Below, piece by piece: positions 1 to 9,261 of a stretch of 64,000 bases of DNA. Origin of the DNA: Oceanicola sp. (GTDB taxonomy: Bacteria > Pseudomonadota > Alphaproteobacteria > Rhodobacterales > Rhodobacteraceae); the NCBI GenBank assembly GCA_017792405.1, contig CP051231.1:2316150-2380149 (forward strand). The letters are read 5' to 3'. A program made the position numbers and the translations under genes. Numbering within the stretch: position 1 is the stretch's first letter; each line of letters begins with the position of its first letter. The notes beneath the pieces were generated by a model. It ran no database searches. It had not been told where the DNA came from and saw only the letters and a list, made by a program, of their open reading frames with translations.

Positions 1-2
1 CC

Positions 3-425
3 GCCTCTACCGTGCGCAGCACATTCGGCAAGCACGGCGGCAACCTCGGCGAGACCGGCTCGGTCGGCTTCATGTTCGACCGCAAGGGCGAAATCACCTA
101 CCCCGCCTCCGTGGGCGACGAGGACACGGTGATGATGGCCGCCATCGAAGCAGGCGCCGAGGATGTGGAGAGCACCGAGGAGGGCCATATCATCCTTTGC
201 GCCGACACCGATCTCAACGAGGTGTCTACCGCGCTCGAGGCCGAACTGGGCGAAAGCGAAACCGCCAAGCTGGTCTGGCGCCCCACCACCACCACCGAGC
301 TGGACCTCGAGGGCATGCAAAAGCTCATGCGCCTCATCGAGGTGCTGGAGGATGACGACGACATCCAGCGCGTCACCGCCAACTTCGAGGTCTCCGACGA
401 GGTGATGGAGCAGCTCTCGGCTTGA
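3..425 (+). CDS. YebC/PmpR-family transcriptional regulator, C-terminal part (5' truncated by window)
   Basis: The reading frame is open from the first bases and ends at a TGA at 423-425, so the gene begins left of the window. The visible 140 residues contain the family signature segment FSKHGG-like ([19 protein letters not shown] region) and the two acidic alpha/beta lobes that end near VMEQL. YebC proteins bind DNA or act on ribosomes at polyproline stalls; which applies here cannot be read from the fragment. A GTG at 12 is only an internal valine. The stop overlaps the TTG start of the next gene. Family assignment is confident; the exact role is not. Confidence 0.93.
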   Translation, partial: ASTVRSTFGKHGGNLGETGSVGFMFDRKGEITYPASVGDEDTVMMAAIEAGAEDVESTEEGHIILCADTDLNEVSTALEAELGESETAKLVWRPTTTTELDLEGMQKLMRLIEVLEDDDDIQRVTANFEVSDEVMEQLSA

Positions 426-964
426 CGGTTCGCGTCAACACCCATCCAACGACCAGCCGCGCCCTGATCTGGGGCGCGGCTTTTTTCGTGCCGGTGATGT
501 ATTGGGCCCTGTGGCTGAACGTGAAGGCTGGCTGGCTCCTCCTTCCGCTCGCCGACAATGGCCGCTTGACTGAGCCCTTGCCCTTCGGCCTCGGTGTGAT
601 CGCTGGCTTTTCCCTCGCCTTCGGTCTCGGAACAGTCGTGGCACTCTGGCAGGCCCGCTTCGGATCGCTGCGTTCCATCTTCCTCCCCGGCCCCGGCCGC
701 TTCGCGCTCTGTTTTTTCCTGACCTGCCTGACGCCTTACACCAGCATCGCGATTTTCCCGATGCCGGTGGTTTTTGTGTTGGGGTTTGGCGCGTCGGCGG
801 TCATTGCCTTTGCGATCTACTTGGCCGCATGGCTCATCGCCGCCGGGCTCATCATATCCGGCCACCGCCCCAAAGTGCTCCGCGTGCTGCTCTTTGGCCA
901 AACCTACATCGCTCTGTGGTCGGCCAATCTGATTGCCTGCGGCTACTTCGCCTTTCGGGTCTGA
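422..964 (+). CDS. Hypothetical multi-pass inner-membrane protein
   Basis: This 180-residue protein has about five hydrophobic stretches (near residues 14-36, 54-78, 90-112, 116-145 and 152-176) and no motif I recognise. The frame opens with a TTG at 422 that overlaps the stop of the yebC-like gene, which suggests translational coupling. In-frame alternatives are GTG at 488 and ATG at 497, which would shorten the first membrane segment. It ends only 8 bp before the 3' end of priA on the other strand, so the two genes converge. Function is unknown. Confidence 0.7.
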   Translation: MTVRVNTHPTTSRALIWGAAFFVPVMYWALWLNVKAGWLLLPLADNGRLTEPLPFGLGVIAGFSLAFGLGTVVALWQARFGSLRSIFLPGPGRFALCFFLTCLTPYTSIAIFPMPVVFVLGFGASAVIAFAIYLAAWLIAAGLIISGHRPKVLRVLLFGQTYIALWSANLIACGYFAFRV

Positions 965-971
965 GCCTAGT

Positions 972-3167
972 TCAAAAAAAGCTCAGCGGGTCCACATCCA
1001 CCTGCACTCGCACCCGGCTGGGCCAGTCGAACTGCGCCAGCCAAGCGGTCACGGCCGCCTGCACCGGCGCGGTCTTCTCGGCCTTGATCAGCAGCCGCAC
1101 CCGATGCCGCCCCCTGATCCGCGCAATCGGCGCGGGCGCGGGCCCGAACACTTGGGCACCGATCGCCCGTAAAGGCTCAGCCCGCCGCGCCATGGCCGAG
1201 CCGAGGCTGTTCACATCCTCCAGCTCGGGCGAGCTCAGAACGATCCCGACCAGCCGCCCATAGGGCGGCACGCCCGCCGCTTTGCGCTCTTCCGCCTCGG
1301 CTCGCCAGAAAGCCTCTTCGTCCCCCGACAGGATCGCCCGGATCACCGGATGCTCCGGTTGGTAGCTTTGCAACACCGCCAGCCCCGGCGCCTCGGCCCG
1401 CCCGGCACGCCCGGCCACCTGCCGCATCAGCTGAAAGGTCTTCTCCGCCGCCCGCAGGTCACTCCCCTGCAAACCCAAGTCGGCATCGATCACGCCCACC
1501 AGCGTCAGCAAGGGGAAGTTGTGCCCCTTCGCCACCATCTGCGTACCGATGACGATGTCCGCCGCCCCGCCCGCGATACCCTCCACCGCCGCCTTCAGCG
1601 CCCGCGCCGAGCCGAACAGGTCGGACGACAGCACCGCCACCCGCGCCTCCGGAAATAGCTCTTTCACCTCCTCGGCCAGCCGTTCCACGCCCGGACCCAC
1701 AGGTGCCAGCTTGCCCTCGGCCTCGCAACTCGGGCAGGCCTCGGGCACCGGCTCGGTATGGCCGCACTGGTGGCACATGAGCCGCTTCAAAAAGCGGTGC
1801 TCCACCATCCGCGCATCGCAATCGGGGCAGGCCACCTGGTGCCCGCAGGCCCGGCAAATCGTCACCGGCGCATAGCCCCGCCGATTGAGAAAGAGCAACG
1901 CCTGCTCCCCCTTCTCCATCCGGTCCCGCACCAGCCCCTGCAGAGAGGGAGAAACCCACCGCGTCGCCGGCAGCCCCTCCACCCGCATGTCGATGGCCCG
2001 CATCTCGGGCAGCACGGCGGCCCCGAAGCGCGATGTCAGTTCGACCCGCGCGTACTTGCCCGCCTCCGCGTTGGCCCAGCTCTCCAGTGAGGGCGTGGCC
2101 GAGGCGAGCACCACCTGCGCGCCCTCGATAGAAGCCCTGAGAACGCCCATGTCGCGGGCGCTGTAGGTCACGCCGTCTTCCTGCTTGTAGGAACCGTCAT
2201 GCTCCTCGTCGATCACGATCAGCCCCAACTCGCGGAACGGCAGAAACAACGCCGACCGCGCCCCGACCACCAGTGAGGCCCCACCCTCGCCCGCCATCTT
2301 CCAACAGCGCCGCCGCTCCGTGACCGTCACCCCGTGGTGCCATTCGGCGGGTTTGGCGCCAAAGCGCGCCTCCACCCGGCCCAGAAACTCCTGCGTCAGC
2401 GCGATCTCCGGCAGCAGCACCAGCGCTTGCCGCCCCTGCGCCAAACACTCCGCCACGGCCTCCAGATACACCTCGGTCTTGCCCGAGCCGGTCACGCCCT
2501 TCAGCAGCGTCGTGCCATATTCACGAGAGGCCACACCGCGCCGCAACGCCCCCGCCGCTTCCGCCTGCTCGTCATTCAGCGCCTTGCCGCCGTAATCCGG
2601 GTTAAGCGCCGGATAGGGCACATCGCGTGGCGCCAGCTCTTCGCTCACCGCCCCCAGCTTAACCAGCCCCTTCACCACCCCGGTCGAAACGCCTGCAATC
2701 TCCGCCAGCTCGCCAAGCGTGAACGACAGCCCGCCATGCTCTTCAAGCACGCCGAGAACCCTCTCCCTCGCGGGCGTCATCCGGTCCACCGCGCCGCCGC
2801 CGGGCCGATACACCTTGCGCATGCCCGGCGGCGTCGCCAGCCCCGGCGCGCGGGTCGCCATCCGCAGCATCTGGTGCATGTCGGTCAGCGTGTAGGCCCC
2901 GGCCCGCTCCAAAAACTCGCGCATCCCCGCGCCCATCGGCGCTACATCCAGCACCTCGCCCACGCGTCGCAGCTTGGCCCGGTCGAACCCGCCCTCGCCC
3001 GGCCCCCAGACCACGCCCATCACCCGGCGCGGCCCGAGCGGCACCACAACGAAGGCGCCCTGCGCCACACCGCCTTCCGGCGCGGCATAGTCCAGCGTGC
3101 CGCCCAGAGGCTGGGTGGTCAGAACCGCAACCGGCTCGCCCGCCGCAAAATGGCCGTTAGCGCTCAC
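972..3167 (-). CDS. priA: Primosomal protein N' (replication restart helicase PriA)
   Basis: PriA recognises stalled forks and reloads the replicative helicase. The 731-residue length is normal. The Walker A motif GVTGSGKT lies near residue 225, the DEEH box near 318, and paired CxxC zinc motifs lie between about 437 and 480 (CRACG, CPDCD, CHQCG, CPSCE). A GTQMVAKGHNF helicase motif and a QVAGRAGR motif VI follow. The ATG at 3167 faces the divergent transaldolase gene, leaving an 83-bp shared promoter region. Nothing unusual is seen. Confidence 0.97.
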   Translation of the reverse strand: MSANGHFAAGEPVAVLTTQPLGGTLDYAAPEGGVAQGAFVVVPLGPRRVMGVVWGPGEGGFDRAKLRRVGEVLDVAPMGAGMREFLERAGAYTLTDMHQMLRMATRAPGLATPPGMRKVYRPGGGAVDRMTPARERVLGVLEEHGGLSFTLGELAEIAGVSTGVVKGLVKLGAVSEELAPRDVPYPALNPDYGGKALNDEQAEAAGALRRGVASREYGTTLLKGVTGSGKTEVYLEAVAECLAQGRQALVLLPEIALTQEFLGRVEARFGAKPAEWHHGVTVTERRRCWKMAGEGGASLVVGARSALFLPFRELGLIVIDEEHDGSYKQEDGVTYSARDMGVLRASIEGAQVVLASATPSLESWANAEAGKYARVELTSRFGAAVLPEMRAIDMRVEGLPATRWVSPSLQGLVRDRMEKGEQALLFLNRRGYAPVTICRACGHQVACPDCDARMVEHRFLKRLMCHQCGHTEPVPEACPSCEAEGKLAPVGPGVERLAEEVKELFPEARVAVLSSDLFGSARALKAAVEGIAGGAADIVIGTQMVAKGHNFPLLTLVGVIDADLGLQGSDLRAAEKTFQLMRQVAGRAGRAEAPGLAVLQSYQPEHPVIRAILSGDEEAFWRAEAEERKAAGVPPYGRLVGIVLSSPELEDVNSLGSAMARRAEPLRAIGAQVFGPAPAPIARIRGRHRVRLLIKAEKTAPVQAAVTAWLAQFDWPSRVRVQVDVDPLSFF

Positions 3168-3250
3168 ATTCTCCCCAATATCCGGGTTTCAGTGCCCCCT
3201 GTCCTGCGGTATGAGAGGCGCAACCGCAAGTCCGCCCGAGGAGGCCGCAC

Positions 3251-3904
3251 ATGAAATTCTTCGTAGATACCGCCGAGATCGACGCCATCGCCGAGCTGAA
3301 CGACCTTGGAATGGTCGACGGGGTCACCACCAACCCCTCCCTGATCCTCAAATCTGGCCGCGACATCCTCGAGGTCACCAAGGAAATCTGCGACATGGTC
3401 GACGGGCCGGTTTCCGCCGAGGTGGTGGCGACCGACGCCGATGCCATGCTCGAAGAGGGCAAGAAGCTCGCCGGCATCGCGCCCAACATCGCGGTGAAGG
3501 TGCCGCTCACATGGGCCGGCCTCAAGACCTGCAAGGCGCTTTCCAGCCAAGGCACAATGGTGAACGTCACGCTATGCTTCTCCGCCAACCAGGCCCTGCT
3601 CGCCGCCAAGGCCGGCGCCACCTTCATCTCCCCCTTCATCGGGCGGCTCGATGACCTCAACCTCGACGGCATGGACCTGATCGGCGACATCCGCACGATC
3701 TACGACAACTACGCCTTCTCCACCGAGATCCTCGCCGCCTCCATCCGCTCCGTGAACCACATGAAAGACGCCGCCCTCATCGGCGCCGACGTCGCAACCG
3801 CCCCTCCCGGCGTGATCAAGCAGATGGCCAATCATGTGCTGACCGACAAGGGCCTCGACCAGTTCGTGAAGGATGCGGCAAAGGCAGGCATCAAGATCGT
3901 CTGA
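3251..3904 (+). CDS. tal: Transaldolase / fructose-6-phosphate aldolase (TalC-MipB family)
   Basis: This 217-residue protein has the short transaldolase form. The family hallmarks are the N-terminal [10 protein letters not shown], the TTNPSL motif, the Schiff-base lysine in IAVKVPLT (about residue 85) and the [10 protein letters not shown] strand. It interconverts pentose-phosphate and glycolytic sugars, or cleaves fructose-6-phosphate; sequence alone does not separate the two activities. An AGGAGG ribosome-binding site ends about 7 nt before the ATG. It is transcribed divergently from priA. Confidence 0.95.
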   Translation: MKFFVDTAEIDAIAELNDLGMVDGVTTNPSLILKSGRDILEVTKEICDMVDGPVSAEVVATDADAMLEEGKKLAGIAPNIAVKVPLTWAGLKTCKALSSQGTMVNVTLCFSANQALLAAKAGATFISPFIGRLDDLNLDGMDLIGDIRTIYDNYAFSTEILAASIRSVNHMKDAALIGADVATAPPGVIKQMANHVLTDKGLDQFVKDAAKAGIKIV

Positions 3905-3911
3905 GCGGAGG

Positions 3912-3961
3912 GGCGCCGATGGGACGACAGACGTCCGAAATCGCCCTGATCGGCCTTTTTT
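3912..3961 (+). terminator. Possible terminator after the transaldolase gene
   Basis: GGACG and CGTCC (3922-3926 and 3932-3936) form a hairpin with a 5-nt loop, flanked by CGAT/ATCG that can extend it. A run of six T lies at 3956-3961, about 20 nt after the stem. The long gap between stem and T-run makes this weaker than a canonical intrinsic terminator. A second short hairpin, GGTGCC/GGCACC, follows at 4020-4036 without a T-tract. Confidence 0.35.
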
Positions 3962-4107
3962 CAAGGCCATCGTAGCCAGTTTTGCGAACGACTGCATAAA
4001 CAGTTTGGCAAACGCTCAAGGTGCCCTTGTGGCACCTTCCCCTGACTTGACAACCCGGGCCTCACAACGGACAAGCGGGAAAGTTGTTATGAATTCTGGA
4101 GTGATCC

Positions 4108-5076
4108 GTGTCTGCTGCCGGTGCCAACAGTGTTTCCGTCATCATACCGGTGAAGAATGGCCTACCGCACTTCCGCGATGTATGTGAGTCCTTGGCCAAG
4201 CAAGACTACGACGCCCCGTTCGAGGTGATCTGCATCGACAGCGGCTCGACGGACGGCTCCGAGGGAATCGCAAGGGATCATGGCTTCCGGCTCGAACGGA
4301 TTGACCCCACGACATTCGGCCATGGCCGTACTCGCAACTACGGCGCCTCCCTCAGCGAGGCAGAGTACCTTGCCTTCCTGACCCATGATGCGATCCCTGC
4401 CGATAGCAGGTGGTTGGCCGAACTGCTTGCGCCGCTCAGGGCCGACGAACGGGTAGCCGGGGTGTTCTCCCGCCACATCGCCCATGTAGATGCAGACCCG
4501 TTCATCGCTTGGGAACTTGAGGCCCACTTCGACGGCCTGCGAGCCTTTCCGGTTGTCGAGATCACGGACCGCGCCGCTTACGACGCCGATCAAGGGCTGC
4601 GGCAAGTTTATCATTTCTATTCTGACAACGCCTCCGCGATGTCGCGGCGGGTCTGGCAGGAGCACCCCTATCCCGACGTCCAGTTCGCCGAAGACCAGAT
4701 CTGGGCGCAGACTGTGGTCGAGGCCGGCTACCGCAAGGCCTTCGCCCCGGACTCGGTCGTGCGCCACTCCCACAGCTTCGGCCCGTTCGAAACCCTCCAG
4801 CGAAGCTTCGACGAGAGCCGCGCCTTCCGCAAACTCTTCGGCTACAGCCTGTCGCCTTCTCTCCTTCACGTCCTGCGCTCGGGAAAATACCTGGTGTCAC
4901 GCGACATTGGGAACGCCTTTGCCAAGGGTTGGTGGCGCAGTCATCCCGGCAAGACCATCAGCCGGTTCTTCGAGAGTTTCACCCGCCCGCTCGGCCACTA
5001 TCTCGGCGCACGAGAGAGCCTGCCCGCATGGATGACGCGATTTCTGTCGCGCGACGATTGGATCAGAGAACTCTAA
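4108..5076 (+). CDS. Family 2 glycosyltransferase
   Basis: This 322-residue GT-A enzyme is probably a rhamnosyl- or related transferase acting on a surface polysaccharide. The N-terminus carries SVIIPVKNG and CIDSGSTDGS, with the metal-binding and acceptor acids further on (THDAIPAD, and FAEDQIWAQ near residue 195). The start is a GTG at 4108, chosen because GGAG at 4098-4101 is well spaced. It is followed after 3 nt by a second glycosyltransferase, so the two are an operon. Sugar specificity cannot be deduced. Confidence 0.88.
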   Translation: MSAAGANSVSVIIPVKNGLPHFRDVCESLAKQDYDAPFEVICIDSGSTDGSEGIARDHGFRLERIDPTTFGHGRTRNYGASLSEAEYLAFLTHDAIPADSRWLAELLAPLRADERVAGVFSRHIAHVDADPFIAWELEAHFDGLRAFPVVEITDRAAYDADQGLRQVYHFYSDNASAMSRRVWQEHPYPDVQFAEDQIWAQTVVEAGYRKAFAPDSVVRHSHSFGPFETLQRSFDESRAFRKLFGYSLSPSLLHVLRSGKYLVSRDIGNAFAKGWWRSHPGKTISRFFESFTRPLGHYLGARESLPAWMTRFLSRDDWIREL

Positions 5077-5079
5077 GTT

Positions 5080-6312
5080 ATGTCTCACTTGATAAAAAAG
5101 GGGCTTCGCTCAGTTCGTCACAATGGGCTGCTGCCGACTCTGAAGATGGCATATCAGCGCCTCAACCAGCCTGCGCCGGGTCCTGCGGGTAGCGCGACAA
5201 CCGCGACACACGGCAAGAGCGATCCGATCGCGTATTATGACGAGATTCTCGGCGCGCCCCACGGCGACCCGGCGGGGCTCGCTGGTGTGGCGGACAACAC
5301 CCTGCAATGGGTTATTCCCAATTTCGGCTTCGGCTCCGGCGGCCACCTCAACATCTTCCGTTATATCAACATGTTGGCGGATCGAGGCTTTAAGCAGCGG
5401 CTGGTGATAGTGCCCCCCTACAACTGGGACAATGTAGAGGCGGCCAAGAAGGCCATCACCGAATGGTATTTTCCGCTGAAGGCGGAGGTCGCCCTTGGCA
5501 TCGAGGGGTTTGCTCCCGCTGCGGCGACCCTGGCAACCGGCTGGCAAACCGCCTACCATGTCGCCAATCACCGTGCGAGCCGCGAAAAATTCTATTTCGT
5601 TCAGGACTTCGAGCCCGCCTTTTACTCCTCTTCATCGCATTACTATCTGGCCGAAAACACCTATCGGCTCGGGTTGAAGGGTATCACAGCAGGCACTTGG
5701 CTTTCGGAGAAGCTCTCGGCCGAATACGGAATGCGCTGCGGGGCCGTTTCGTTCGGCGTGGAACACGATTTCTATTACCCGCACCCGCGCCACTCTAAGG
5801 GTCACTTCAACATCCTTTTCTACTCCCGCCACGTCACTCCGCGCCGCCTATTCGAACTCGGTCTTGTCGCACTCGACCGGGTCTGCACGAAGCATCCGGA
5901 AGTGGCGGTCATTTTCGCCGGAGGCGACGTAGGTGGATTCGAAGTGCCCTTTCCGCATCTAAATGCAGGGGAACTAGCGCTTTCCGCGCTGCCCGATCTT
6001 TACTCCCAGAGCGACCTGGCATTGGTCCTATCGGGCACAAACCTGTCCCTGCTGCCGCTTGAAGTATCGGCCTGCGGGTGCCCAGTGGTAATGAACGACA
6101 CACCTTCCTCCCGCTGGCTTCTTGGCGAGGATGCGGCCTTCTTCGCCGCGCCGGACCCGGACGCGCTCGCCGCAGAGATCAGCCGCGCCATCGACGCGCC
6201 GGACGAACGCGCGGCCCGCGTGGCTCGAGCTCAGGATATCGCCGCCGACGCAAGCTGGGAAAAGCAGGGCGCCCGCTGTGCCGAACTACTGAAAGAGCTG
6301 CGCGACGATTAA
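5080..6312 (+). CDS. GT4-fold (WsaF-like) glycosyltransferase
   Basis: This 410-residue protein has a first Rossmann half around WVIPNFGFGSGGHLNIF (about residues 72-88) and a second half with FNILFYSRHVTPRR, then a donor-binding LVLSGTNLSLLPLEVSACGCPVV segment near residues 310-333. The combination matches WsaF-type rhamnosyltransferases. The N-terminal 60 residues are a polar extension. It sits directly after the GT2 gene and before an epimerase, so it probably helps build a capsule, exopolysaccharide or O-antigen. The exact linkage is unknown. Confidence 0.82.
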   Translation: MSHLIKKGLRSVRHNGLLPTLKMAYQRLNQPAPGPAGSATTATHGKSDPIAYYDEILGAPHGDPAGLAGVADNTLQWVIPNFGFGSGGHLNIFRYINMLADRGFKQRLVIVPPYNWDNVEAAKKAITEWYFPLKAEVALGIEGFAPAAATLATGWQTAYHVANHRASREKFYFVQDFEPAFYSSSSHYYLAENTYRLGLKGITAGTWLSEKLSAEYGMRCGAVSFGVEHDFYYPHPRHSKGHFNILFYSRHVTPRRLFELGLVALDRVCTKHPEVAVIFAGGDVGGFEVPFPHLNAGELALSALPDLYSQSDLALVLSGTNLSLLPLEVSACGCPVVMNDTPSSRWLLGEDAAFFAAPDPDALAAEISRAIDAPDERAARVARAQDIAADASWEKQGARCAELLKELRDD

Positions 6313-6490
6313 CCCGGTCCAGGTTCGCTCGCTGCGCCACCACAATCCGTCACTAGGTTCGACCACCTGAATGCCGGCCGGCGTACTCTCGGCGGTGATT
6401 TGCCGCCTCGCAGACTGGCACCAAGCCTCACCCGATTGGCCACACCCCCCATTCGCGCTATGCATGGCCCGCATAGTGCCGGAGAGAGTC

Positions 6491-7453
6491 ATGAACCTGT
6501 TAGAGCCCGCCGATAGCCTCCCTGTTCTCGTCATCGGAGGGAGCGGGTTTATCGGGTCATACCTCGTCGAGGCGCTGCTGGCGGGTGGGCGACAGGTACG
6601 CGTCCTCGATTTCGGCCCCGGGCGGGTGCGACACGACAATCTCACACATTGGGCAGGTAGCTTCCTTCAACAGGAAATCCTTCAGGAGGCCATGACAGGG
6701 GTTGGAACGATCTACCATCTAGCTAATTCCGCCATGCCGCGCGAAGCCAATCGCGATCCGCGCCGAGACTGTGCAGAAAACGTGGTCGGAAGCCTCGGAA
6801 TCCTTGACCTCGCAGTATCGCGCGGCGTGCGGCGACTGGTGTTTGCCTCCTCCGGCGGCACGGTCTACGGCCCGACAGCCGAAGTGCCGATCCCGGAAGA
6901 CCACCCGACCCGACCGATCACCGCCTATGGCATCGGCAAACTCTCTATCGAGAAATACCTGCGCCTCTACGACGGCCGCGGGGAGGCCGAATCGCTTTCT
7001 ACAGTCTCTCTTCGGATCGCCAATCCCTACGGTCCGTACCAAAACATCGCCAAGGCACAAGGCGCGCTCACGACCTTCTGCGCCCACGCCGTTTCCGGAA
7101 AGACTATCCAGATCTGGGGCGACGGATCGATCGAGCGCGACTTCATCCACGTTTCCGACGTCGCACGCGCTCTGATGCTGGCAGGCGACCACACCACAGA
7201 GGAAGCGCGCGCCACCGAGATCAATATCGGCGCGGGCGAGGGCACATCGCTGAACACGCTGCTGGACCTGATCGAAAAGATACTCGACCGTCCGGTCGCC
7301 CGAGAATACCTGCCCGGACGGGATTTTGACGTAGCGCGCAACTTTCTGAACATCGAACGCGCGCGCAGTAAACTGGGCTGGGCACCGCAGGTAAGCCTGC
7401 AAGACGGCGTAGCAGAACTTCTCGCCCATTTCCAATCGCAGCGGCTCTGCTGA
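6491..7453 (+). CDS. NAD-dependent epimerase/dehydratase (extended SDR)
   Basis: The 320-residue protein has a GGSGFIG nucleotide loop at residues 16-22, a SSGGTVYG segment and the catalytic YGIGK pair, plus a C-terminal sugar-binding part with RDFIHVSDVA. It resembles UDP-glucose/galactose epimerases and probably supplies a nucleotide sugar to the two upstream glycosyltransferases. The ATG at 6491 is chosen over upstream in-frame starts because GGAGAGAG at 6481-6488 precedes it and the earlier residues do not look like protein. The substrate is not determined. Confidence 0.88.
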   Translation: MNLLEPADSLPVLVIGGSGFIGSYLVEALLAGGRQVRVLDFGPGRVRHDNLTHWAGSFLQQEILQEAMTGVGTIYHLANSAMPREANRDPRRDCAENVVGSLGILDLAVSRGVRRLVFASSGGTVYGPTAEVPIPEDHPTRPITAYGIGKLSIEKYLRLYDGRGEAESLSTVSLRIANPYGPYQNIAKAQGALTTFCAHAVSGKTIQIWGDGSIERDFIHVSDVARALMLAGDHTTEEARATEINIGAGEGTSLNTLLDLIEKILDRPVAREYLPGRDFDVARNFLNIERARSKLGWAPQVSLQDGVAELLAHFQSQRLC

Positions 7454-7483
7454 GTTCCGCTGCGTAGTTGGGCTGGACTGGTC

Positions 7484-8197
7484 TTAAAGGAACTTTCGCA
7501 ACGCGTACTTGTAGAGCCGAATGTCTTGTTGGTTCAGCCGTTCGATACGGTCGATCGTCTTGGGGCCGATATCGCTGAGTGAATATCGCCCGATGTTGAT
7601 ATCCTTCTTGGTAGAAACCTTGGTTCCAAGGAACTGCGACAGGCTCCGGATGGAAATCGGAAAGAACTCCTGAAACCCGACAAAGTCGAATCGGTTGTCG
7701 AGGTTGTCCACAGCCATCCGGAAGATGTTCATGTCCTTGGTCGGCTGCTTGTTGCCCACACCCGAGATCACCTTGGTCATGAAGTCCGAGAACTCCCAAT
7801 GATTATGGTTCGCGAAAAAGTCGTTGATGTCCGAAGATGCGCGAATGCGGTCACCCACCGGCCCCTTGTCGACATTCCGCAGGTGGTAATAGTGCGAAAT
7901 TGTACGAGTGATCGGGTGCCGCATGAAGCACAGATATCGTGTGTCCTCCGCCAGCCCCACCTCGCGATGCACACCGAAGGTCGAATGTCCGTAGATCAAC
8001 CCGTATTGGCCAGGTTCCTCTTCCTTCAGCCGATCCATGTCCTCCGCTCCGTAGACGAAGTAGGTCTGCAAATCGGACGTTCGCTTCAGCGCCGTTTTCA
8101 GGGTCCCGCCTGCAGTCTTCGTAAGGTGCAGGAAGACCTTCGGCGCGTGCTTGCGCTCCTCGGGAGTCGGTTCGGCATCCACTTTGGCTTCGGTCAT
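7484..8197 (-). CDS. Sulfotransferase family 2 protein
   Basis: This 237-residue enzyme has the PAPS 5'-phosphosulfate loop in HLTKTAGGTL (about residues 24-33) and the 3'-phosphate site in FMRHPITRTISHYYH, as in carbohydrate sulfotransferases. It converges with the epimerase gene with a 30-bp gap. The position beside three glycan genes suggests that it sulfates the same surface polysaccharide, which would fit a marine bacterium; that link is inference. There is no signal peptide, so it would act in the cytoplasm on a precursor. Confidence 0.85.
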   Translation of the reverse strand: MTEAKVDAEPTPEERKHAPKVFLHLTKTAGGTLKTALKRTSDLQTYFVYGAEDMDRLKEEEPGQYGLIYGHSTFGVHREVGLAEDTRYLCFMRHPITRTISHYYHLRNVDKGPVGDRIRASSDINDFFANHNHWEFSDFMTKVISGVGNKQPTKDMNIFRMAVDNLDNRFDFVGFQEFFPISIRSLSQFLGTKVSTKKDINIGRYSLSDIGPKTIDRIERLNQQDIRLYKYALRKFL

Positions 8198-8532
8198 GCG
8201 CGGCTATCCTCTCGTGGTCCGTCCATCATCTGGAATGCCGCCGCTTGGATGCCCGGCATGGCATCCGCAAGGCTGGCTCGAACTCGATAGCAGTCTAGGC
8301 CGCAGGAGCAAGAGGCTGCAAGCGCCGACCCCGCGTCCGCAGACAGCACTTGCCAAAAGCCTGTCCCGACGTCGAGTGACTTCGACCCGACGCAAGTCCC
8401 CTCCCCCCCTGTGACTCAACCGCCACCTTCCTCCCTCGCCCGGCCGTGAGCCCGACAAAACCCTTGCCCGCGCGCGGCCCGGTTTGAAACAATCGGCTCA
8501 ACCAACAACCACGCGTGGGCTATAACCGACCC
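8198..8532. other. Gene-free stretch between sulfotransferase and DUF484 genes
   Basis: The 335 bp must hold the promoters of the two divergent genes. I see no convincing coding frame, hairpin array, repeat or clear sigma-70 boxes in it. The right part, near 8400-8440, is a C-rich run, and the stretch 8490-8515 is somewhat richer in A. Confidence 0.5.
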
Positions 8533-9261
8533 ATGTCGGACAATGAGGCAGATATGAGTGAAGCGGCGGAGCAGCTGATCGGGCTGCGGTCCATGATCAT
8601 TTCCGAACCTGACATGATCCTCGAGGATCGCGACATCATGCATGCGCTGATCGCGGCCAACGAGAAGTCGCTCGGCGGCAATATCGTCGACCTGCGCGGC
8701 ATCGCGATGGAGCGGCTCGAAGCTCGGCTCGACCGGCTGGAGGATACCCACCGCTCCGTCATCGCTGCGGCCTATGAAAACCTCGCCGGCACCAACCAGG
8801 TCCACCGCGCGGTGCTCTCCATGCTGGAGCCGACCGATTTCGAGGATTTCCTGCGCAACCTCGGCAGCGAAGTGGCGCATACCCTGCGAGTCGACTGCCT
8901 CCGCCTCGTGTTGGAAAGCGTGCAGGAGGGCGAAGACCCGGCAGTGAAAAAGCTGGGCGACGTGCTGCATGTGGCCCCTCCGGGCTTCGTGAACGACTAC
9001 CTTACCATGGGCCGTGACAAGCCGGTGCGCCCGGTCACCCTGCGGCAGACCCGGCCTCAGTTCTCGGTGATCTACGGCGAGGCCGCCCCCAACATCCACT
9101 CCGAGGCCTGTCTGAAGCTCGACTTCGGCGAGGGCCGCCTGCCCGGCCTTCTGGTCATGGGCGCTGAGGATCCGCACCAGTTCCGCCCCTCGCAGGGCAC
9201 CGACCTGCTCGGCTTCTTCGCCGGGGTCTTCGAGCGCCAGATGCGGCGTTTCCTGGGATGA
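8533..9261 (+). CDS. DUF484 family protein (GAF-like)
   Basis: The 242-residue protein has an N-terminal helical part (LRSMIISEPDMILEDRDIMHALI) typical of DUF484 and a GAF-like C-terminal half ending in FAGVFERQMRRF. ATG at 8533 is preferred over a GTG at 8515 because it begins the conserved region. It overlaps the start of xerC by 4 nt. DUF484 genes are commonly found beside xerC, so a link to chromosome resolution is plausible, but the biochemical role is not known. Confidence 0.9.
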   Translation: MSDNEADMSEAAEQLIGLRSMIISEPDMILEDRDIMHALIAANEKSLGGNIVDLRGIAMERLEARLDRLEDTHRSVIAAAYENLAGTNQVHRAVLSMLEPTDFEDFLRNLGSEVAHTLRVDCLRLVLESVQEGEDPAVKKLGDVLHVAPPGFVNDYLTMGRDKPVRPVTLRQTRPQFSVIYGEAAPNIHSEACLKLDFGEGRLPGLLVMGAEDPHQFRPSQGTDLLGFFAGVFERQMRRFLG

